DNA from: Methanocella paludicola SANAE
Lineage (GTDB): Archaea > Halobacteriota > Methanocellia > Methanocellales > Methanocellaceae
Assembly (NCBI RefSeq): GCF_000011005.1
Contig: NC_013665.1
Coordinates: 2,209,501-2,273,500 of the forward strand
DNA length: 64,000 bases
Direction of reading: 5' to 3'
Made by a program: the position numbers and the translations under genes. Below, in pieces: positions 1-7,918 of the stretch. The notes under the pieces are model-generated. The model searched no databases. It saw only the letters and a program-made list of their open reading frames with translations, and was not told the DNA's origin. Positions within the stretch are counted from its first letter, which is position 1, and each line of letters opens with the position of its first letter.

Positions 1-101
1 CCCGCAAGGGCCATGCAGGCCTGAAGAGGACGTTCCAGCAGGGCGGAGCGCTCGGGAACTACGGGGAGGATATCTCCCTGCTCGTAGAGAAAATGAGGTG
101 A
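1..101 (+). CDS. rpl30: 50S ribosomal protein uL30 (C-terminal part)
   Basis: The window opens inside this gene; the last 32 codons are present, in frame from base 3 to a TGA at 99-101. The tail, with HAGLKR and an end in LLVEKMR, matches the C-terminus of archaeal uL30, a large-subunit protein next to the 5S rRNA region. It is followed at once by uL15, the standard archaeal gene order, and the uL15 ribosome binding site lies across its stop codon. The start is outside the window. Confidence 0.85.
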   Translation, partial: RKGHAGLKRTFQQGGALGNYGEDISLLVEKMR

Positions 102-106
102 TAACG

Positions 107-547
107 ATGACGAAGCAAAAGAGTCATTCCTACAGAGGTTCAAGGACCTGCGGCGGCGGCACCCACAAGAACCGCCGCGGCGGAGGAAGCCGTGGAGGCC
201 GCGGACACGCCGGCGCCTGCAAGCACAACACCTTCCGTGCGATGCAGCAGGGCTGGATGTTCGGCAAGCACGGGTTCCACCAGCCCCCGGCCTGCCGGAC
301 CTACGTCAACTCGCTCAACGTGGGCGAGCTCGACGAGATGGCACCCTATTTAGTGGAGGCGGGAGTCGCCTCCGAGAAGGACGGGTCCATCAGCATCAAC
401 CTGACCGAGCTGGGCTTTGATAAGCTCCTCGGCAACGGTCGCGTAAGCAAAAAATACGTCATAAGCATAAGCACCGCGTCCGCATCCGCCAAGGCAAAAG
501 TTGAAGAGCAAGGCGGACAAATCATATCAGAGACAGAGACGGCATAG
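107..547 (+). CDS. rpl15: 50S ribosomal protein uL15
   Basis: Archaeal uL15 of 146 residues, a structural protein of the large ribosomal subunit. The N-terminus is rich in Gly, Arg and His (SYRGSRTCGGG, GGSRGGRGHAG), the loop that threads into 23S rRNA, and the C-terminal half is a compact globular domain. ATG at 107 is preferred over the in-frame GTG at 98 because GAGGTGAT lies about five bases before it. It sits between uL30 and secY as in most archaea and is probably co-transcribed with both. Confidence 0.95.
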   Translation: MTKQKSHSYRGSRTCGGGTHKNRRGGGSRGGRGHAGACKHNTFRAMQQGWMFGKHGFHQPPACRTYVNSLNVGELDEMAPYLVEAGVASEKDGSISINLTELGFDKLLGNGRVSKKYVISISTASASAKAKVEEQGGQIISETETA

Positions 548-579
548 ACAACAAACAAGCATACGACAAAGGTGTCAAA

Positions 580-2100
580 ATGGCGGAAATGGGTTTAAAG
601 GATCGCATAGAACCTTTCCTTCGGCGTCTCCCGGCCGTTAAGCGGCCGGAGAAGCACGTCCACTTCAGGCGAAAGCTGATGTGGACGGTGGCAATACTGA
701 TACTGTACTTCGTCCTATCCAATATCGCAGTATTCGGAATGGACAGCAGCTCGCAAGACGTGCTGGCGGCCTACAGGGCTATCCTGGCCGGCTCGACGGG
801 GTCGATCATCCTGCTGGGCATAGGCCCGATAGTCACGGCCTCGATCGTGCTGCAGCTGCTCGTCGGCGCCGAGATTTTGCCGCTGGATACGACGAACCCG
901 AAGGATCAGGCGATCTTCCAGGGCTTACAAAAGCTGCTGGTCTTTGTGATGATCGTCCTGGAAACCCTTCCGCAGATGTTCGGAGGATACCTGATACCCG
1001 ATTCAACCCTGGCGGCGACGCTGGGGGTCAGTACGGGCATCCTCTCCCTCATCATATTCATACAGGTCGCGCTGGGCGGCGTCCTCATATTATACATGGA
1101 TGAGGTCGTCTCCAAATGGGGCATAGGGAGCGGCGTATCGCTGTTCATCGTGGCGGGCGTCGCGCAGGCGCTCATGGGCGGTATCTTCAACTGGAACCCG
1201 CCGGTCCTCAACCAGGCCCTCGGAGCGACCATCTCGGGAGTCGGCTATAACGACCCCATAGGCATCATATTCAAGTGGAATTACCTGCTGAGCATCTTCA
1301 GCTCGAGCCAGCTATTGACGACGGACGGCATCCTGATGATGCTGACCAGGGGCGACGTCCTCGCGCTGATAGCGACCATCGTGATATTCCTCCTGGTCGT
1401 CTACGTCGAGTCCACCAGGATCGAGATCCCGCTGTCCCACGCGGCCGTCAGGGGCGCGAGGGGCAAGTTCCCGGTGAAGCTCATCTACGCGTCGGTCCTT
1501 CCGATGATCCTGGTGAGAGCGTTACAGTCGAACGTACAATTGATCGGTAGTTTACTCTACGGCCGTTACGGCATCACGCTGCTGGGCACGTACAGCCAGA
1601 CCGGCCAGCCGCAGCCGCCGGGCCTCATGTACTTCCTGAACCCCATCAGCAGCTATAACGACTGGCTCCCGCCATACGTGTACTCGTACTACGCGGGCAT
1701 CCAGGACTGGATGATCATTCTCCACTTCCTGGTGGACGCGTTCATCCTGATCGCGGGCGGCATCGTGTTCGCCATCTTCTGGGTGGAGACCACGGGCATG
1801 GGCTCGACGAAGGTGGCCAAGCAGATCCAGAAGAGCGGCATGCAGATACCCGGATTCCGGAGGAATGAGCAGGTCATCGAGAAAGTGGTGTCCCGCTACA
1901 TCCCCAAGGTAACGGTCATCGGCGGCGCTTTCATCGGTGTGCTGACCCTGATCGCGAGCATGTTCGGGCTCATCGGAGGGGTGGGCGGAACGGGCATGCT
2001 GCTGGCCGTGAGCATCATCTACCAGCTCTACGAGAAGGTGGCGAGCGAGCAGCTCATGGAGATGCACCCGCTCATACGCAGGTTCCTCGGAGAAGAATAG
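580..2100 (+). CDS. secY: preprotein translocase subunit SecY
   Basis: SecY, the pore-forming subunit of the SecYEG protein-conducting channel in the cytoplasmic membrane. The 506 residues give about ten hydrophobic segments, starting near residue 30, and the archaeal N-terminus (LKDRIEPFLRRLPAVKRPEK) is present. Loop motifs such as YMDEVVSKWGIGSGVSLFI near residues 170-190 are typical. It follows uL15 by 32 bases and precedes adk, the classical end of the spc-type operon. Its last codons form the first unit of a 19-bp tandem duplication whose second unit supplies the adk ribosome binding site. Confidence 0.97.
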   Translation: MAEMGLKDRIEPFLRRLPAVKRPEKHVHFRRKLMWTVAILILYFVLSNIAVFGMDSSSQDVLAAYRAILAGSTGSIILLGIGPIVTASIVLQLLVGAEILPLDTTNPKDQAIFQGLQKLLVFVMIVLETLPQMFGGYLIPDSTLAATLGVSTGILSLIIFIQVALGGVLILYMDEVVSKWGIGSGVSLFIVAGVAQALMGGIFNWNPPVLNQALGATISGVGYNDPIGIIFKWNYLLSIFSSSQLLTTDGILMMLTRGDVLALIATIVIFLLVVYVESTRIEIPLSHAAVRGARGKFPVKLIYASVLPMILVRALQSNVQLIGSLLYGRYGITLLGTYSQTGQPQPPGLMYFLNPISSYNDWLPPYVYSYYAGIQDWMIILHFLVDAFILIAGGIVFAIFWVETTGMGSTKVAKQIQKSGMQIPGFRRNEQVIEKVVSRYIPKVTVIGGAFIGVLTLIASMFGLIGGVGGTGMLLAVSIIYQLYEKVASEQLMEMHPLIRRFLGEE

Positions 2101-2118
2101 GTTCCTCGGAGACGAGTA
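2081..2118 (+). repeat. 19-bp tandem duplication across the secY stop
   Basis: Two adjacent 19-bp units (2081-2099 and 2100-2118) match at 17 positions; both begin GGTTCCTCGGAGA. The first encodes the last residues of SecY, and the second forms the spacer and the purine-rich ribosome binding site (GGAGACGAG) before adk. It looks like a local slippage duplication that was retained. Confidence 0.85.
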
Positions 2119-2120
2119 AT

Positions 2121-2771
2121 ATGCAGATAGTCCTGTTCGGGCCCCCGGGTGCTGGTAAAGGCACCCAGGCCAAATTTATTTCGGAAAAGTTCAACATACC
2201 GCACATTTCCACGGGCGACATCCTCAGGGAGAACGTCCGGGAAGGCACTGCGCTGGGAAAAAAGGCAAAGGCTTTTATGGACAAGGGCGCTCTCGTCCCC
2301 GACGAGATACTGATCGACATTATCAAGGACCGCCTGCAGAAGCCCGACACGAAAAGGGGCTTCCTGCTGGACGGCTTCCCCCGCACGATCGCACAGGCGG
2401 AAGCTCTGGACCCGATACTGGACGAGATCAACAAGAAGCTTGACGCCGTAGTGAACGTCGACGTCAGCGCCAACGAATTAATAAGGCGCCTCTCGGGCCG
2501 CAGGACTTGCCGCTCGTGCGGAGCGACCTATCACGTCAAATCCAACCCGTCGAGGGTCGCGGGCGTTTGCGACCAGTGCGGCGGCGAGCTCTACCAGAGG
2601 GCCGACGATACCGAGGCCGCCATCAAGCACCGCATCGACGTATATAAAAACCAGACGCAGCCCCTCATCGACTACTACAGGAAGAAGGGCCTGCTCATGG
2701 ACGTCGACGGCGAGCGGGAGATCGACGAGGTGCGCTCAGACATCATGAGGGCCCTCGAAAGATTCCAGTAA
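2121..2771 (+). CDS. adk: adenylate kinase
   Basis: Adenylate kinase (AMP + ATP to 2 ADP), 216 residues, of the long bacterial-type form. The P-loop GPPGAGKGT is at about residues 7-15, followed by the AMP-binding segment (ISTGDILRENV) and the DGFPRT motif. The LID (about residues 125-160) carries four cysteines in two CxxC pairs (CRSC, CDQC), so a structural zinc is likely. Adk of this type at the end of the spc operon next to secY is common. The start is set by GGAGACGAG in the 19-bp duplication. Confidence 0.96.
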   Translation: MQIVLFGPPGAGKGTQAKFISEKFNIPHISTGDILRENVREGTALGKKAKAFMDKGALVPDEILIDIIKDRLQKPDTKRGFLLDGFPRTIAQAEALDPILDEINKKLDAVVNVDVSANELIRRLSGRRTCRSCGATYHVKSNPSRVAGVCDQCGGELYQRADDTEAAIKHRIDVYKNQTQPLIDYYRKKGLLMDVDGEREIDEVRSDIMRALERFQ

Positions 2772-2811
2772 CGTTATATTTCCAAATATTCATTTTTTAT
2801 GGGGAGTCGTG

Positions 2812-3462
2812 ATGAGCGACAATCAGACTGAAAAGAAGGCTAAGAAGAAAGGCGGCATCGTCAATACTATCCAGAACATCATCCTGGTGCTCGGCTTCGG
2901 CATATTCATCGCATCGATCTTTTTGCCCCCCTGGTTCAGGGATACGATGTCCTACTACGTGAACATCATCGTGTCGCCCATCAACGCGACCATGCCGTTC
3001 TACATCGCCGTGCTTATCATAGCCGCGATCGTGACGGTGGCCTCGACGATCATACAAAAGTACACGATGGACTGGGACCTGTACAGGCGGGTCATGCAGA
3101 AGAACCAGGCATACCAGAAGGAGTACAGGGAAGCCCAGCTATCCGGGAACAAGAAAAGGCTTAAGCAGCTCGAGCAGGAGCAGCTAAGCATGATGCAGGA
3201 CCAGTCATCGATGTCCAAGCAGCAGCTCAAGCCCATGGGCTTCATCGTGTTCGTCTCGATCCCTCTGTTCTGGTGGGCGTACTGGTACTTGCAGCAGCCG
3301 GGCGTATATACACAGATGATATTCCCGCTCATCGGTACGATCACGATGACGGACAGCTTCCTGATATTCCCGTACTGGGTCTGGTGGTCGCTTATCTGCT
3401 CGATGGCCATCAGCTCGGTGGTCAGAAAAGCGCTCAATACAGGTGCCGTGTCCCCATCATGA
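2812..3462 (+). CDS. DUF106 / EMC3-TMCO1-like membrane protein
   Basis: A 216-residue member of the archaeal DUF106 family, related to the Oxa1/YidC/EMC3/TMCO1/Get1 insertase superfamily, so probably a membrane-protein insertion factor. There are hydrophobic segments near residues 20-40, 65-85, 140-165 and 185-205, and a charged, Gln/Lys-rich cytosolic helical hairpin at about 85-135 (YRRVMQKNQAYQKEYREAQ), the family hallmark. Its place after secY and adk agrees with a Sec-linked role. ATG at 2812 is preferred to GTG at 2809. The stop overlaps the cmk start (ATGA). Confidence 0.88.
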   Translation: MSDNQTEKKAKKKGGIVNTIQNIILVLGFGIFIASIFLPPWFRDTMSYYVNIIVSPINATMPFYIAVLIIAAIVTVASTIIQKYTMDWDLYRRVMQKNQAYQKEYREAQLSGNKKRLKQLEQEQLSMMQDQSSMSKQQLKPMGFIVFVSIPLFWWAYWYLQQPGVYTQMIFPLIGTITMTDSFLIFPYWVWWSLICSMAISSVVRKALNTGAVSPS

Positions 3463-3992
3463 TAGTGACGCTGAGCGGCCTTCCGGGCTCCGGCAAGACG
3501 TCCGTCGCCCGGGAGCTCATCGCCAGGTACGGGTTTACCATGATCTCCGCCGGGGAGCAGTTCCGTAAGTTCGCCCAGGAGCGGGGCATGTCGCTCGAGG
3601 AGTTCGGCGCCCTGGCGCAGAAGGACTCTTCTATCGATATCGCCATCGACCAGAGGCAGAAAGAGCTGGCCGTTAAATTTGATATGTCCCTTGTGGAGGG
3701 CCGGCTCGCGGGCCGGACCATCGATGCGGACCTCAAGGTCTGGCTGAAGACGGCCCTTGGCGTGAGGGCTGAACGAGTCGCTAAGCGCGAGGGCATTTCG
3801 GTGCAGAGGGCCCGGGAGGAGACGGTGGCCCGGGAACTGAGCGAGGCCACGCGCTATAAGGATTTTTATAACATCGACCAGAACGACTGGTCCTGCTATG
3901 ACCTGATCATCGATACGCGGCTCTGGGATGCGAAGGGCGTGGCGGACATCATCAGTACGGCGATCGACGGGTTGAAGAAGAATGGCGCCTGA
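3459..3992 (+). CDS. cmk: cytidylate kinase (archaeal type)
   Basis: CMP/dCMP kinase of the short archaeal family, 177 residues. The P-loop SGLPGSGKTS is at residues 5-14, ISAGEQFRKFA follows near 33, and the DxxIDTRLWD region near the C-terminus is typical. ATG at 3459 overlaps the stop of the DUF106 gene; the open frame continues upstream but without family similarity, so this start is chosen. The end overlaps cbf5 by 11 bases. The adk-DUF106-cmk-cbf5 order is conserved in euryarchaea. Confidence 0.93.
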   Translation: MIVTLSGLPGSGKTSVARELIARYGFTMISAGEQFRKFAQERGMSLEEFGALAQKDSSIDIAIDQRQKELAVKFDMSLVEGRLAGRTIDADLKVWLKTALGVRAERVAKREGISVQRAREETVARELSEATRYKDFYNIDQNDWSCYDLIIDTRLWDAKGVADIISTAIDGLKKNGA

Positions 3993-4980
3993 TATGTTGC
4001 CGGGAGAAAGGCCCCGGGAGCTCCTTGTAAAAGAGGAATGTAAGCCAAAGGGTTATGGCAAGGACCCGTATACTCGTAGCGTCGCTGAATTACTGGATAA
4101 GGGCGTCATCAATCTCGATAAGCCGTATGGCCCGACGAGCCACGAGGTGACCGCCTGGGTCAAGAATATTTTGCATATCAAGCGTGCCGGCCATAGCGGC
4201 ACTCTGGACCCCCATGTGACGGGAGTCCTGCCCACGATGCTGGGAGATGCCACCCGGCTGGTACGTACATTATTGTTATCGGGCAAGGAATACGTGTGCG
4301 TCATGCGGTTGCACGCTGACGTGCCCGAGGCCCGGGTTAAAGCTGTGTTGAGCGAGTTCACCGGCGTCATCTACCAGCGGCCGCCCCTGGTGAGCGCCGT
4401 AAAGCGGCAGCTGCGCAAGAGGACGATCTATTATATCGAGTTCATGGAGATGGACGGCCGGGACGTGCTGTTCAGGGTCGGATGCGAGGCCGGCACCTAC
4501 ATCCGGAAGCTGTGCCACGATATAGGCGAGGCGCTGGGCGTCGGGGCCCATATGTACGAGCTTCGCAGGACTAAATCCGGCCCGTTCAAGGAGGACGAGA
4601 CGCTCATCACGCTGCAGGACCTGACGGATGCCTACTTTTATTTTACGCAGGGCGATGAGGCCCCTCTAAGGAAGATCATCCTGCCGATGGAGAACGCGCT
4701 AAGGAATATGCCCCGCATCGTCGTGAAGGACTCTGCCGTGGATGCGCTGGCCGAGGGCGCCCCCCTTTATGTCCAGGGCATCTGTAAGGTCGACACGGGC
4801 ATACAGAAGGGCGACATGGTGGCCGTGTTCACGCTAATCGGCGAGGTCGTCTCAATGGGCACGGCGAAGATGACCACCGAGGAGCTCATGGCCTCGAAAG
4901 AGGGCCAGGCCATGGATACGGTGCGCGTCGTCATGGAGCCGGGCATCTATCCCAAAGAGTGGAAGAAAAAACTTAAATGA
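3982..4980 (+). CDS. cbf5: tRNA/rRNA pseudouridine synthase Cbf5 (TruB family)
   Basis: Catalytic subunit of archaeal H/ACA RNPs, 332 residues; it isomerises uridine to pseudouridine in rRNA and can act on tRNA U55. The catalytic aspartate is in GHSGTLDPHVTG (about residues 71-82), the TruB core continues to about 225 (GTYIRKLCHDIGEALG), and a C-terminal PUA domain (about 245-325) starts at PRIVVKDSAVDAL. It overlaps cmk, so translation is probably coupled. It ends 34 bases before a tRNA gene with its own promoter. Confidence 0.95.
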   Translation: MAPDMLPGERPRELLVKEECKPKGYGKDPYTRSVAELLDKGVINLDKPYGPTSHEVTAWVKNILHIKRAGHSGTLDPHVTGVLPTMLGDATRLVRTLLLSGKEYVCVMRLHADVPEARVKAVLSEFTGVIYQRPPLVSAVKRQLRKRTIYYIEFMEMDGRDVLFRVGCEAGTYIRKLCHDIGEALGVGAHMYELRRTKSGPFKEDETLITLQDLTDAYFYFTQGDEAPLRKIILPMENALRNMPRIVVKDSAVDALAEGAPLYVQGICKVDTGIQKGDMVAVFTLIGEVVSMGTAKMTTEELMASKEGQAMDTVRVVMEPGIYPKEWKKKLK

Positions 4981-5014
4981 TAGAAGTACGTTATAGGGTT
5001 GCAATTCTCGAAAT

Positions 5015-5127
5015 GCCGAGGTAGTCTAGTGGTAAGGCGCAAGCCTGGAATTTTTCTCTAATAGCGAGAAAGACCAGTGAGCTTGTGGGGGGAAACTCCC
5101 GCAAGGGTTCGAGTCCCTTCCTCGGCG
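5015..5127 (+). tRNA. tRNA-Ser (GGA) with a 29-nt intron
   Basis: The acceptor arms GCCGAGG (5015-5021) and CCTCGGC (5120-5126) pair, with discriminator G at 5127. The anticodon stem is CAAGC/GCTTG (5040-5044, 5081-5085), with anticodon GGA at 5047-5049. The long variable arm (GGGGGGAAACTCCC region) marks a class II serine tRNA, and the T-arm is AAGGGTTCGAGTCCCTT. The intron at 5051-5079 lies after position 37. CTGG of the exon pairs with CCAG of the intron, flanked by bulges AAT and TGA, and TTTCTC/GAGAAA closes the intron helix: a textbook bulge-helix-bulge. CCA is not encoded. A T-run follows at 5133, and a TATA-like TTATAGG lies at 4991-4997. Confidence 0.95.
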
Positions 5128-5128
5128 C

Positions 5129-5770
5129 CTACATTTTTTCATTACTTTCGAAGACGTTCCTCTCGTCGGCCATATCGTCCTTGTAGAGGTATATGCAATA
5201 CTCGGTGGACATGTAGTCTGCTCGCAGTACGGCCCTTTTCGAGAGGCTGCGGCAGAACTTCAGAACATCTTCGGGCGGGCATTGCCAGTAGGCATCGTTA
5301 CCAAGCGCGGAGGGGCTCAGGAAATCGGCAGCCAGCCCCCTATTGCAGACTTTGAACATCTTATTTAACGTGTTCTTAATGAACCGGCGGTTATCGGATA
5401 TCTTTATAGTGAATATCCCGGCAGCAAAAGCCCAGTCGAAATCGCCGCCGATGTCATCCTCCTCGAAGTCGGCGACCATGAACCGGGCATCAGGGTAGGC
5501 CTCCCGGGCGATCCGGATAAAGTCAGGGTTGATATCAATGCCCGTGTAATCGACATTTATGCCCCGGCGGCAAAGGTATCCGTACAGGTCGCCGAAGCCG
5601 CAGCCCACGTCCAGGACGGAGCAGCCCTGCAGGTCGCCGATGGCCGTCAGCGCGCCGAACCTCACGTCCCTGGCTCCGGGTATCCAGCCCAGGCTCCGGG
5701 TATCGTGGCCGTAGGTCTTCAGCTTATCGCCATAATAATTTTTAAGAATATCCCTATCCGCCGGCTTCAA
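5129..5770 (-). CDS. class I SAM-dependent methyltransferase
   Basis: A 213-residue Rossmann-fold methyltransferase. Motif I is VLDVGCGFGDLYGYL (about residues 50-65), the acidic motif II residue is in YTGIDIN, and FMVADFEED is motif III. The substrate is not evident; the fold resembles generic small-molecule methylases (Methyltransf_11/25). The start is TTG at 5770. AT-rich AATAATATTTTTAATATC about 30 bases upstream looks like the promoter, so the mRNA is probably leaderless. It converges on tRNA-Ser, ending two bases from it. Confidence 0.88.
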   Translation of the reverse strand: MKPADRDILKNYYGDKLKTYGHDTRSLGWIPGARDVRFGALTAIGDLQGCSVLDVGCGFGDLYGYLCRRGINVDYTGIDINPDFIRIAREAYPDARFMVADFEEDDIGGDFDWAFAAGIFTIKISDNRRFIKNTLNKMFKVCNRGLAADFLSPSALGNDAYWQCPPEDVLKFCRSLSKRAVLRADYMSTEYCIYLYKDDMADERNVFESNEKM

Positions 5771-5874
5771 TTAAACCGAACAATAATTGTGCCTGATATT
5801 AAAAATATTATTCCAGAAAACGACTAAGTAGAATAAGGGAGATAATTACTCAGTTATGTCACTCAGGTGAGACG

Positions 5875-6384
5875 ATGTCCTGGCAAAAGATGGCTTTACT
5901 TGCTCTGTTAGCCTTAGGGGTTTTCATTAGCGGCTGCTGCTGTATTACCGATCGTACCGTAGAGGTCGCCTCTGTCCAGCCTTCCGTCTCTATAGTGACC
6001 GGGGACGACGACATCATCGGCACGTGGTCAAGCGAGGGCCCGTATGGTACGCTTTACGACCCGGCAACGGGCGGCGTGACGGGATCAACTTATAATGGCG
6101 AGTGGTACTTATTCCGTAACGACGGGACATACCGATACGTGATCATGAGCTCGGGCACGGTGGTCAGCGGCGGCGTGGTAAGGGAAGGAAGCTACAGCGT
6201 CGACGGCGACGAGATATTATTCGACGATAATGAGGAGAGCTGGTACCCGGACGCGTCCAGGAGCGGCCAGACGCCCGCCTATAAGGATAAGCCGGCAGAT
6301 GACGAGCGCCTGAGCTATGAAGTACTGGGCACGGACACCATATCCATCGATGGGCACACGTTCTACAGGGTAAGCCGGCAGTAG
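5875..6384 (+). CDS. secreted lipoprotein, lipocalin-like
   Basis: A 169-residue lipoprotein. The signal peptide (residues 1-20) ends in the lipobox-like ISGC with Cys21 followed by CC, so lipid anchoring at the outer face of the membrane is likely. The mature part opens with DDDIIGTWSS and alternates strands such as GEWYLFRNDGTYRYV, the pattern of small lipocalin-like beta-barrel domains that begin with IIGTW. The ligand is unknown. The ribosome binding site AGGTGAGACG precedes ATG. It stands alone, divergent from the methyltransferase. Confidence 0.75.
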   Translation: MSWQKMALLALLALGVFISGCCCITDRTVEVASVQPSVSIVTGDDDIIGTWSSEGPYGTLYDPATGGVTGSTYNGEWYLFRNDGTYRYVIMSSGTVVSGGVVREGSYSVDGDEILFDDNEESWYPDASRSGQTPAYKDKPADDERLSYEVLGTDTISIDGHTFYRVSRQ

Positions 6385-6475
6385 CCGGAAAAATAAATAT
6401 AATTATTATTCATTTAATTAAACAGCAACTATTTATCACTTAAGCGTAAATATATGATCAGAGGAGGTTAACCAG

Positions 6476-6694
6476 GTGAAGCATCCAGATCTATCCTATT
6501 TCCCCACCGGGACCGCATCGATACTGGTCCTGATAACGGGCATTACCGTGATGACCGATATGTCGACGGAGCTTATGAAGGCGATCAATTTTGATCCGCT
6601 CATATACTCGATCATAACAATGATCTTCGGGTTGATCTTCGTCGTCTGGTTCATCCACGAGATCCGGCTGAGCTACACTCCCAGGTCTATCTAA
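6476..6694 (+). CDS. small two-helix membrane protein, unknown function
   Basis: A 72-residue protein with two hydrophobic segments (about 14-26 and 42-60, IYSIITMIFGLIFVVWFI) and a short basic tail. GTG at 6476 is supported by AGAGGAGG eight to twelve bases upstream. I do not recognise a family. The DUF47 gene follows 70 bases later but has its own TATA-like box, so a shared function is uncertain. Confidence 0.7.
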   Translation: MKHPDLSYFPTGTASILVLITGITVMTDMSTELMKAINFDPLIYSIITMIFGLIFVVWFIHEIRLSYTPRSI

Positions 6695-6766
6695 GACCAC
6701 AATTTTTATCAGTATAGACTTGTATTTCGATGCTTAAATATTAAAACTCGATACGTTGATGTGCAT

Positions 6767-7453
6767 ATGATCGACCCGCTGAAATCCCTGCTCGGCCTGA
6801 TCGGGAAGTCCCCGTTCAAGCCGCTAAGCGAGCACGCCGAAAAGGTCAGGCTCACCGTCTGGAAGATGAGCGACGCCCTGAACGCTTACGTAGAGGGCGA
6901 TGCGGCGAAGGTAGAAGCCCTCTATCACGAGATCAGCGAGCTGGAGCACCAGGCGGATAACGTGAAGCACGAGATACGGCAGAACCTGCCGTCCTCCAAC
7001 ATCATGCCCGTGGACAGGGCCGACACGCTATCCTATCTGAAGCAGCAGGACGACGTGGCCAACAGCGCCGAGAACGTGGCCCAGATCCTGACCATAAAGA
7101 TGGTCAGCATGCCCCGGCCCGTGAAGGACGCTATACTCAAGCTGAACAGCGAAGTGCTCAAGACTGTCGAGGAGCACGTGTCGGCGTCCAATAACATCAT
7201 CACCGTCCTGGACACGGCGTTCTCTCCCGAGAAGGTCAAGATCGCCCAGGACCTCATCAACAAGGTCGACGCCCAGAAGCACAAGGTCGACGTGACGAAG
7301 CTCGAGGCCATGAAGTCCATTTATGCCCACGAGAACGAGCTGGGCCCGACGGGCGTTTATCAGCTGCTCACTCTTGTAAAGGAGCTTGGCTGGGTGGCTG
7401 AGCATGCAGAGAGTTCCACTAACCGGCTCAGGCTCATGATCGCCAGGAAATAA
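6767..7453 (+). CDS. DUF47 family PhoU-like protein
   Basis: A 228-residue all-helical protein of the DUF47/TIGR00153 family, distantly related to PhoU and usually found with PiT-type phosphate transporters as a regulator. Features are FKPLSEHAEKVRLTV near the N-terminus and the metal-binding-type ISELEHQADNVKHEIR near residue 65. A TATA-like TTAAATATT at 6733-6741 places the transcript start close to ATG 6767 (or GTG 6761), so the mRNA is probably leaderless. No phosphate transporter is nearby. A poly-T run follows the stop. Confidence 0.88.
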   Translation: MIDPLKSLLGLIGKSPFKPLSEHAEKVRLTVWKMSDALNAYVEGDAAKVEALYHEISELEHQADNVKHEIRQNLPSSNIMPVDRADTLSYLKQQDDVANSAENVAQILTIKMVSMPRPVKDAILKLNSEVLKTVEEHVSASNNIITVLDTAFSPEKVKIAQDLINKVDAQKHKVDVTKLEAMKSIYAHENELGPTGVYQLLTLVKELGWVAEHAESSTNRLRLMIARK

Positions 7454-7463
7454 AAATCTTTTT

Positions 7464-7880
7464 TTACCGGCCCTTACGTTCCGTGACGTCCGTGACGAAG
7501 GCGTAGAAATATAGGGGATGGCCGGCCTTGTCGAAGATGACGTGGTCATATAGCTCTACCGGGACGCGGGAGCCGTCCTTTCGTACGTACTCTTTTCGAT
7601 AGATGGCGGGCATTTTAGACCGCACCTGCCCGGCGATGATGCCCGACTCCTGCTTGCGCCACTCCTGCGGTGTCAGCTCGGCGATACGCTTAGAGCGAAG
7701 CTCGTCGGCCGGATAGCCCACGAGCCGGCAGAAAGCGCCGTTACACCCGGCGATGAGCCCCGATGCGTCAGCGATGACGAAGGGCTGCGACGAGCCCTCG
7801 ACGACTTCGAGCAACAGCCCGACGCACTGGGTTAATTGGCGTTTCGATGCGTCACTGTCCGCTTGCATGGATACAGGCAT
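7464..7880 (-). CDS. single PAS domain protein
   Basis: A 138-residue protein that is essentially one PAS/PAC domain: PFVIADASGLIAGCNGAF near residue 35, the F-x-x-L-V-G-Y-P turn, and the PAC end (YFYAFVTDVTERKGR). No kinase or other output domain is attached, so it may sense a ligand or act on the neighbouring histidine kinase. The start at 7880 fits a TATA-like TTTATAG about 26 bases upstream (centre near 7907) and would give a leaderless mRNA. The open frame continues upstream but reads into the kinase gene. Confidence 0.82.
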   Translation of the reverse strand: MPVSMQADSDASKRQLTQCVGLLLEVVEGSSQPFVIADASGLIAGCNGAFCRLVGYPADELRSKRIAELTPQEWRKQESGIIAGQVRSKMPAIYRKEYVRKDGSRVPVELYDHVIFDKAGHPLYFYAFVTDVTERKGR

Positions 7881-7918
7881 AAATAGTAAGTAACCGGCCG
7901 CCGCTATAAAAGTTGCCG

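Noticed and set aside
3273-3458. Longer cytidylate kinase starting at 3273
   Set aside because: The extra 62 codons overlap the DUF106 gene and lack similarity to kinases; MIVTLSGLPGSGKT at 3459 is the natural start.
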